In this document: positions 6,501 through 10,769 of the stretch, piece after piece
How positions within the stretch are numbered: the stretch's first letter is position 1
How the letters are laid out: every line of letters starts with the position of its first letter
Assembly: GCA_003559065.1 (NCBI GenBank)
Contig: PWMZ01000014.1
Location: 1-10,769 of the forward strand
DNA from: Candidatus Nealsoniibacteriota bacterium
GTDB taxonomy: Bacteria > Patescibacteriota > Minisyncoccia > Minisyncoccales > GWA2-38-27
DNA: 10,769 nucleotides
Direction: 5' to 3'
Translations under genes and position numbers: made by a program
The notes under the pieces: generated by a model
Databases searched by the model: none
The model's input: only the letters and a program-made list of their open reading frames with translations
Told to the model about the DNA's origin: nothing

Positions 6501-8243
6501 ATGAATATAAAAATAACCGAAGAGATTAAAAAAAACTATAAAATAAAAACGCTAAAATCTTTTGTAAATACATATGTGAAAAGAAAAGATGTAAAAAAAA
6601 TATCAGAAGAAATGGGATTTGAAAATTTATCTGAATTTCTATATTTTATAGTAAATGATTTAAATGAAAAGCCATCCTGCAAAGAATGTGGGAAAGAAGT
6701 TTCTTTTGATAAAATTTCAACAGGTTATAGAGAATTTTGTTCTGTAAAATGCGCTAGAAATAACGAAAAAACAAAAGAAAAAACAAAACAAACTAATTTA
6801 GAAAAATATGGGGTAGAAACCCCCCTTCAAAATGAAGAGGTAAAACAAAAAATAAAAAAAACAAATTTAGAAAGATATGGGGTTGAAAATCCTTCACAAA
6901 ATGAAGAGGTAAAAGAAAAAAAGAAACAAGCTACTGATTATATCTTAATATCTAAAAAATATAAAAAAACTAACTTAGAAAGGTATGGAGTGGAATATTA
7001 CTTTCAAAGTAAGGAGTTTAAAGAAAATAATAATTATTCTATTACAGAAGAAGTAAAAGAAAAAATAAAACAAACTAATTTAGAAAGATATGGGGTTGAA
7101 TGTTCTTTACAAAATGAAGAAGTAAAACAAAAAATAAAAAAAACAAATTTAGAAAGATATGGGGTAGAAAATCCTTCACAAAACAAAGAAGTAAGAGAAA
7201 AAGTAAGAAACACTACTTTGAAAAACTTTGGGGTTGAATGTGGTTTCTTGACGGAAGAGTCAATAAAAAAAAGAAAAAAAGAAGATTATAATTCTATAGT
7301 AAACAATAGAAAAGAATATGTAGTTCCACTTTTTGAAGAGAGCGAATATAAGGGAAGCGGTTATGAAAATGAATATTTTTGGAAGTGTGTGAAGTGTGGA
7401 AATGTTTTTAAAAGTCATGTTTTTTCTAGTAGGATTCCTAGGTGTTTTAAGTGTTATCCCACTATTATAACAACATCTTCTTCTGAAAAAGAAATGATTG
7501 ATTTTATAAAAGGTTTGGGGTTTGCGGTTAGAAAGAAAAGATATAAAAAATTTGAAATTGATGCTTTAATAGAAGAAAAAAATATTGGTTTTGAAATGAA
7601 TGGTTTATATTGGCATAGTGAAATAGGAGGGAAGAAAGATAGAAATTATCATATAAATAAAACCTTATTTTTTAATGAATTAGGTTATAAGATTTTTCAT
7701 ATTTTTGAAAATGAGTGGTTATATAAAAAAGATATAGTTAAATCTATTATAAAAAATAAATTAGGAATAATAGATGATAAAATATTTGCTAGAAAATGCA
7801 AATTAAAAAAAGTTTCAAGTAAAGATTTAAAAAAATTCTACGATAAAAATCATATACAAGGACATATAAAATCTTCCGTTAATTTAGCTTTATTTTATAA
7901 TAATGAAATAGTATGTGCTTTAAGTATTTCTAAATCTAGGTTTGAAAAAAATGCTTTTGAAATAATAAGATTTGCTAATAAACTAAATACTTCTGTGGTT
8001 GGTGGTTTTTCTAAATTGTTAAAATATTATCTTAATAATTTTAGCTTTGATAGATTAATAACATATTCAGATAAAAGGTTTTTTGATGGAAGTATATATT
8101 TAAGAAATGGTTTTGTTTTTGATAAATTTACAAAACCTAATTATTTTTATATGTATAAATACAAAGATACGACGAACAGAATGAAGTTTCAAAAACACAA
8201 ACTAAAAAAAACCTTGGATGTTTTTAATGAAAATTTAACTTAA
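6501..8243 (+). CDS. Hef-like homing endonuclease (PDDEXK/Vsr-like fold), last ~25 residues cut off by a TAA
   Basis: A 580-residue free-standing homing endonuclease of the Hef type found in T4-like phages. It would cut an allele lacking the insertion so that its own gene is copied in by repair. Seen in order: N-terminal helical part; zinc-binding set C60/C63 and C80/C84; six 23-residue TNLERYGVE repeats (about 98-248); a second zinc ribbon C296/C299/C315/C318; nuclease core with D354 (FEIDALI) and E365 in FEMNGLYWH, matching the ExN variant of PDDEXK sites; a C-terminal domain with NHIQGH and SVVGGFSKL, common in Hef proteins. ATG 6501 was chosen because 6462 or 6414 would run inside the polymerase fragment; GGAG at 6479-6482 is rather far from 6501, so 6462 remains possible. 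The frame ends NENLT-TAA, but the following bases continue in frame with a typical Hef tail. It is probably inserted into, or has broken, the polymerase gene. Confidence 0.88.
   Translation: MNIKITEEIKKNYKIKTLKSFVNTYVKRKDVKKISEEMGFENLSEFLYFIVNDLNEKPSCKECGKEVSFDKISTGYREFCSVKCARNNEKTKEKTKQTNLEKYGVETPLQNEEVKQKIKKTNLERYGVENPSQNEEVKEKKKQATDYILISKKYKKTNLERYGVEYYFQSKEFKENNNYSITEEVKEKIKQTNLERYGVECSLQNEEVKQKIKKTNLERYGVENPSQNKEVREKVRNTTLKNFGVECGFLTEESIKKRKKEDYNSIVNNRKEYVVPLFEESEYKGSGYENEYFWKCVKCGNVFKSHVFSSRIPRCFKCYPTIITTSSSEKEMIDFIKGLGFAVRKKRYKKFEIDALIEEKNIGFEMNGLYWHSEIGGKKDRNYHINKTLFFNELGYKIFHIFENEWLYKKDIVKSIIKNKLGIIDDKIFARKCKLKKVSSKDLKKFYDKNHIQGHIKSSVNLALFYNNEIVCALSISKSRFEKNAFEIIRFANKLNTSVVGGFSKLLKYYLNNFSFDRLITYSDKRFFDGSIYLRNGFVFDKFTKPNYFYMYKYKDTTNRMKFQKHKLKKTLDVFNENLT
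6786..7245 (+). repeat. Six coding repeats (TNLERYGVE, period 69 bases) within the homing endonuclease
   Basis: The codons for TNLE-(K/R)-YGVE recur starting at 6792, 6861, 6969, 7074, 7143 and 7212; the last copy is degenerate (TTLKNFGVE). Spacing is 69 bases for three intervals, 108 and 105 for the others. Copies 1-2 and 4-5 are the same distance apart (282 bases) and almost identical in DNA, so a block of about 280 bases appears to have been duplicated recently. In protein terms these are small DNA-binding repeat modules typical of Hef proteins. Confidence 0.85.
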
Positions 8244-8318
8244 TGGCAGAATATGCAGATAAATGGTTATGATAGAATTTGGGATTGCGGTAATTCTAGA
8301 TTTATCTTTAAAAAATAA
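8244..8318 (+). pseudogene. Detached in-frame C-terminal tail of the Hef-like endonuclease
   Basis: Directly after the TAA at 8241-8243 the same frame reads WQNMQINGYDRIWDCGN, then SRFIFKK and TAA (8316-8318). The NGYDRIWDCG block is, from memory of the family, how Hef proteins normally end (…NLTEWQNMQLNGYDRIWDCG…). A GAA to TAA change (one base) would explain the stop. The gene is therefore probably truncated by 25 residues, unless the stop is read through. Bases 8319-8334 hold only the ribosome site of the next gene. Confidence 0.75.
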
Positions 8319-8334
8319 TAAAAGGAATTGAATA

Positions 8335-8784
8335 ATGGAATACGATAGCGCGGCAGACACATTAAGACATATTAAAAGAGTAAATACATTACTTATAAAA
8401 TTTTCAAAGGAATTGATGGATAGAGCTATTTGCCACGATAATAGCAAATTGAACTCACCAGAAAAAGAACTGTTTGATATTTACACTCCTAAGTTAAAAG
8501 ATTGCACTTATGGAAGTGATGAGTATAAAGAGTATTTGAAAGAGCTTCAAGTAGCTTTAGAGCATCATTATAAAGAGAACTCTCACCATCCAGAATTCTA
8601 CAATAACGGTGTAAATGGAATGGATTTGTTTGATTTGGTTGAAATGTTTTTAGATTGGAAGGCTGCATCCGAAAGACATGCCGATGGGGATATTTTCAAG
8701 TCTATCGATATAAATAAAGAAAGGTTTCAGCTTAGCGAACAGTTAGTTGATATTTTAAAAAATACAGCTAGGATATATTTATGA
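8335..8784 (+). CDS. DUF5662-like protein, 149 aa
   Basis: A 149-residue mostly helical protein with the pattern I associate with the DUF5662 family of phage and bacterial proteins: H12 in the first helix, HDNSK (34-38), YGS-EY (59-64), HH (77-78), HHPE (84-87), MDLFDLVEMFLDW (96-108), R114 and a C-terminal SEQL..ILKNT. The conserved His/Asp residues resemble an HD-type metal site and suggest a hydrolase fold, but no activity is established, so I assign none. ATG 8335 has AAAGGA at 8320-8325. Its stop overlaps the next start (ATGA at 8781-8784). It sits between the two polymerase fragments, so it may have arrived with the homing endonuclease or been moved there with its neighbours. Confidence 0.75.
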   Translation: MEYDSAADTLRHIKRVNTLLIKFSKELMDRAICHDNSKLNSPEKELFDIYTPKLKDCTYGSDEYKEYLKELQVALEHHYKENSHHPEFYNNGVNGMDLFDLVEMFLDWKAASERHADGDIFKSIDINKERFQLSEQLVDILKNTARIYL

Positions 8785-9008
8785 ATTTTATATCAGTAGG
8801 AAAAGAAGAAGACTCTTTACTAATAAATATTGAAGCTATAGTTGCAGTAACTTCGGTATACGGCGATGATGCTTGGAGAAGGTATGCTATTGTTTTAAAC
8901 AATGGAGAAAAGTTTGAGTTTTATGAAGGAAGAAGTGCGGATTCTAAATACATGCCGAGAAAAGTGTTTCTGCAAAAGCTGAGAAAATTCGCAAACATTA
9001 ATGGTTGA
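8781..9008 (+). CDS. Small protein of unknown function, 75 aa
   Basis: A 75-residue protein, MNFISVGKEEDSLLINIEAI..., with alternating strands and a turn at LNNGEKFEFYEG. It looks like a small all-beta fold with a helical, basic C terminus (MPRKVFLQKLRKFAN). Short proteins of the type 'INIEAIVAV…V.LNNGE' are common in phages, but I cannot name a family. It is coupled to the preceding gene by an ATGA overlap. Its last codons overlap the -35 box of the promoter at 9005. Confidence 0.65.
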   Translation: MNFISVGKEEDSLLINIEAIVAVTSVYGDDAWRRYAIVLNNGEKFEFYEGRSADSKYMPRKVFLQKLRKFANING

Positions 9009-9033
9009 CAAATATATTTAAAGAAGGTATAAT
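9005..9033 (+). promoter_or_regulatory. Perfect consensus sigma70 promoter overlapping a gene start
   Basis: TTGACA (9005-9010), 17-base spacer, TATAAT (9028-9033). The -35 box contains the TGA stop (9006-9008) of the preceding gene, and the -10 box ends two bases before the ATG at 9036. A start near 9040 would put the ATG upstream of the transcript, so this promoter would serve the polymerase fragment at 9312 and the genes after it, leaving about 270 leader bases. The gene at 9036 would then need read-through from upstream, or leaderless initiation. Confidence 0.8.
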
Positions 9034-9035
9034 AA

Positions 9036-9305
9036 ATGAGAGCATGGAACAGACGAGGAAGGTATATCACGGTTGAGTTAGAAACTGAAATTGACTTAGC
9101 TGATTATATAGATGATATAGTTGATTTATATAATAACGATAAAGAGTTTAAAAGTGATTTTGATGCATCTATTCCAGATGAGCCAGATGAAACAATAGAA
9201 AGTTTTATTCGCAGAGCAAAAGAAATCAGAAAAGATTCTTTGCTTTGGGAAAGAGTAAAGTATGAATTGACAGAAATAATTAAAGATGATTATATTGTGG
9301 TGTAG
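9036..9305 (+). CDS. Small acidic protein of unknown function, 89 aa
   Basis: An 89-residue acidic protein: MRAWNRRGRYITVELETEI, then helices rich in Asp/Glu (ADYIDDIVDLY, PDEPDETIESF) and a C-terminal ELTEIIKDDYIVV. No family recognised. AGAAGG at 9022-9027 is a reasonable ribosome site but lies inside the spacer of the promoter at 9005-9033. Its TAG stop (9303-9305) is followed, two codons later in the same frame, by the ATG of the second polymerase fragment, so the two proteins are separated only by a single stop. I see nothing polymerase-like in this protein. Confidence 0.65.
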   Translation: MRAWNRRGRYITVELETEIDLADYIDDIVDLYNNDKEFKSDFDASIPDEPDETIESFIRRAKEIRKDSLLWERVKYELTEIIKDDYIVV

Positions 9306-9311
9306 GGGATT

Positions 9312-10181
9312 ATGAATTTTAAAGAAATAAAAAGTTTGTGCGATGAAAAGATTAAGGAATATCCAGATTATGTCGAAAGGTATAAAAAGGAAATAACCGC
9401 TCTAAAACGATTTCATAATAACGACAGAAATATTTATGAAGAGTTTGAACAAAACAAAGATAGAATAGACAATCGATATGTTCTTCCTTTTCTGCTTGGT
9501 TTTACAAAAACTGTAGACTTATCAAAAGATTTAGATATGATACAAGTAAAGCCTGGCGCATCAGGTGGAATTGATATAGATACAGATCTTTCTCCAGAAG
9601 CAAAAGAAAAAGTAACTGAATATTTAAGAAATAAGTTTGGAGAGGATAGGGTTATTTCTGTCGGAACTTATACAAAGATGGGTGTAGCTTCTGCCGCAAA
9701 AGATTTAATGAGAATATATGAAGTTCCTTTTAAAGAAAGTAACTCTCTTACAGGTGAGTTAAACTCTCAAGAAACTTGGGATGAAAATCTAGAGAGAATT
9801 AAATTCTCAAGATCTGATTTATACTCTATTTATGAAAAGTATAAAGACATTTTAGATTTAGTTCCTTACTTTGTTAATAAGGTGCGCCAAGGAGGCAAAC
9901 ATGCCGGGGGCGTGGCAGTATTAGACAGGCCTGTGTATGAACTTATTCCAGTTGATAAAGTAAGCGGCAATTTAGTAACTGCTTTTCCTGAAAGTGGGCA
10001 GGTTCAAACACTTGATGAAGTTGGTATAGTAAAATTTGACATACTGGGTATTTCTATATTAGATGTTGTTGCGAATACTATAAATAGTATAAATGAAAAA
10101 ATGTATATGATTGAAGATGATGATGGATTGACGAAAATAGTTCCACAGAGTTATATTGACGAAAAAATAAAGGAGATTTAA
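9312..10181 (+). CDS. dnaE: DNA polymerase III alpha (family C), central fragment with the palm catalytic residues
   Basis: A 289-residue protein that supplies what the fragment at 5213 lacks. Residues 1-80 are an unrecognised helical lead-in. GIDIDTD (86-92) corresponds to the DnaE PDIDIDF motif with the two catalytic aspartates (D88, D90). EDRVISVGTYTKMGVASAAKD (111-131) matches the following 'V..I.TFGT..AK..VRD' block, GKHAGGVAVL (195-204) the 'HAAGVVI' block, and KFDILGIS (241-248) the 'KFDFLGL' block with the third carboxylate (D243). The frame stops about 40 residues later, before the fingers (GVFQLES block), the beta-clamp-binding and OB domains of a normal DnaE of over 1000 residues. 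Those must lie elsewhere or be absent. The ATG at 9312 has AGGGGA at 9304-9309, unusually close. It is probably transcribed from 9005-9033. Assembly in trans with the N-terminal fragment is the simplest functional model, but it is inference. Confidence 0.88.
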   Translation: MNFKEIKSLCDEKIKEYPDYVERYKKEITALKRFHNNDRNIYEEFEQNKDRIDNRYVLPFLLGFTKTVDLSKDLDMIQVKPGASGGIDIDTDLSPEAKEKVTEYLRNKFGEDRVISVGTYTKMGVASAAKDLMRIYEVPFKESNSLTGELNSQETWDENLERIKFSRSDLYSIYEKYKDILDLVPYFVNKVRQGGKHAGGVAVLDRPVYELIPVDKVSGNLVTAFPESGQVQTLDEVGIVKFDILGISILDVVANTINSINEKMYMIEDDDGLTKIVPQSYIDEKIKEI

Positions 10182-10382
10182 ATGAGCATAAGTAATGAAC
10201 AAGTTGATAGGCTTATAAAACAAAAGTTTATAAGTTTAGAAGAGGCAATAAATGCAACGGAAAAAGAATTATTAAAATCAGATGATTTTGACAAAGCTAA
10301 AGCAGCTTTTCAGTTTGGAAGAGTTCAACAGATTTATGTAGAACTAAGATTTTATGTAGATAATAAGGGACTTCTGAAATAA
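10182..10382 (+). CDS. Small protein of unknown function, 66 aa
   Basis: A 66-residue helical protein starting MSISNEQVDRLIKQKF and ending FYVDNKGLLK; charged, without recognisable motif. Its ATG follows the polymerase-fragment TAA with no gap and in the same frame (TAA-ATG), with AAGGAG at 10170-10174 as ribosome site inside the upstream gene. Co-translation with the polymerase fragment is likely, which could mean a functional link, but nothing in the sequence identifies one. It does not resemble DnaE fingers. Confidence 0.7.
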   Translation: MSISNEQVDRLIKQKFISLEEAINATEKELLKSDDFDKAKAAFQFGRVQQIYVELRFYVDNKGLLK

Positions 10383-10383
10383 T

Positions 10384-10769
10384 ATGGATATAGATAAGGA
10401 TAAACTTATAGAGCTGTATGCTGAAGGAGATATGAATACTTTTTTTAAAGAAGCTGAAAGAATATCTTCCTTTTTAATAATGCATCAGTTTAAAATATAT
10501 GATAGAGATAGAGTTGAAGATATGACACAAGAGTGTTTAGAAAACTTATGGAAAAAAATAGTTCAGGGAAAAGTAGATGGCAGCAAGAACTTATTCGCTT
10601 TTATTTGGAGAAATAGTTCTTTTAGAATATTAGAGATTTTAAGAAAAGAAAACAACAGAAACAAAAAAGCACAGTTTTATGAATACGATGAAGTAGAAAA
10701 AGGTTTTTCAGATTATGTAATGCAAGGTTCTAGAATAAGTGCTATGTATTCTTCTCCGTTAGTAAGAGA
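10384..10769 (+). CDS. 55: gp55-like late-transcription sigma factor, N-terminal part (3' end outside window)
   Basis: 128 codons are visible, starting one base after the previous stop. The arrangement matches a sigma70 region 2-like helix set: RDRVEDMTQECLENLWKK (41-58), then KNLFAFIWRNSSFRILEILR (69-88), ENNRNKKAQFYEY (89-101). The order and spacing resemble T4 gp55 (…EMIADGIEASIKGL…, NPHAYITQACFNAFVQ…, then a basic stretch and KKYSYF). Such proteins replace the host sigma factor and, with the sliding clamp as co-activator in T4, direct host RNA polymerase to late promoters. No -35-binding region 4 is expected in this family; the C terminus is outside the window. The alternative is another small sigma-like regulator; the T4-type context favours gp55. 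Confidence 0.72.
   Translation, partial: MDIDKDKLIELYAEGDMNTFFKEAERISSFLIMHQFKIYDRDRVEDMTQECLENLWKKIVQGKVDGSKNLFAFIWRNSSFRILEILRKENNRNKKAQFYEYDEVEKGFSDYVMQGSRISAMYSSPLVR

Noticed and set aside
6786-7245. CRISPR-like array
   Set aside because: The repeats are in frame, encode TNLERYGVE modules, have A-rich similar spacers rather than unique ones, and lie within the endonuclease gene.
6485-9311. Group I intron holding the endonuclease and splicing the polymerase halves together
   Set aside because: I cannot identify intron core elements, the endonuclease is followed within 17 bases by the ribosome site of another gene, three further genes sit in the gap, and the second half has its own start plus an 85-residue lead-in. 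A covariance-model search would settle it.
7652-10086. TATAAATA matches to the T4 late promoter at 7652-7659, 8709-8716 and 10079-10086
   Set aside because: All are inside coding sequence, and this eight-base AT-only word is expected several times by chance in DNA this AT-rich.
1-10769. Alternative genetic code suggested by frames continuing past TAA
   Set aside because: TAA, TAG and TGA all end genes at well-placed positions (for example TAA at 615, TAG at 1269 and 9305, TGA at 3454), so no stop codon is reassigned throughout.

Overview
This is an AT-rich window, by far most likely from a large tailed double-stranded DNA bacteriophage related to the T4 superfamily. The evidence is gene content: a gp47/SbcD-like nuclease directly upstream of a gp46/SbcC/Rad50-like ATPase, a Hef-type homing endonuclease, closely packed small genes with ATGA overlaps, and a gp55-like late sigma factor at the right edge. 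Unlike T4, whose replicase is a family B enzyme (gp43), this phage carries a family C (DnaE / Pol III alpha) polymerase, and it is in pieces. The host cannot be named. Two perfect TTGACA-N17-TATAAT promoters show that early genes use an ordinary sigma70-type host polymerase.

Layout. Positions 1-615 hold the C-terminal part of the gp47-like Mre11-family nuclease. Positions 617-1269 hold four overlapping small genes of unknown function. Positions 1280-3454 hold the gp46-like ATPase with Walker A, zinc hook, signature, Walker B and H-loop motifs. On the opposite strand, 3435-4952 encodes a low-complexity, highly charged 505-residue protein of unknown function. It overlaps the end of the ATPase gene tail to tail by 20 bases. 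The same reading frame continues upstream past a TAA to a well-formed start at 5117. A consensus promoter at 5164-5192 drives the polymerase N-terminal fragment (5213-6487): a PHP domain and the first part of the palm, ending right before the catalytic aspartates. A Hef-like homing endonuclease follows (6501-8243), and its frame resumes after a TAA as a family-typical tail to 8318. Next come a DUF5662-like protein (8335-8784), two small genes (8781-9008, 9036-9305) with a second consensus promoter between them, and the second polymerase fragment (9312-10181), which carries the aspartate pair and the third palm carboxylate. A 66-residue unknown (10182-10382) and the start of the gp55-like sigma factor (10384 to the edge) close the window.

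How the parts may work together. gp46/gp47 would process DNA ends for recombination-dependent replication. The two polymerase fragments look like complementary parts of one active site, each with a strong promoter in front or close by, so they could assemble in trans. The fingers, beta-binding and later DnaE domains are not in this window. The homing endonuclease next to the break is the obvious suspect for having split the gene, as in the split nrdA of Aeromonas phage Aeh1. The late sigma factor would switch on structural genes, possibly including the opposite-strand gene.

The main points of interest are the polymerase in pieces, the frames that continue across stop codons at 5007 and 8241, and the placement of the consensus promoters. 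All family assignments were made by eye from motifs, without database searches.
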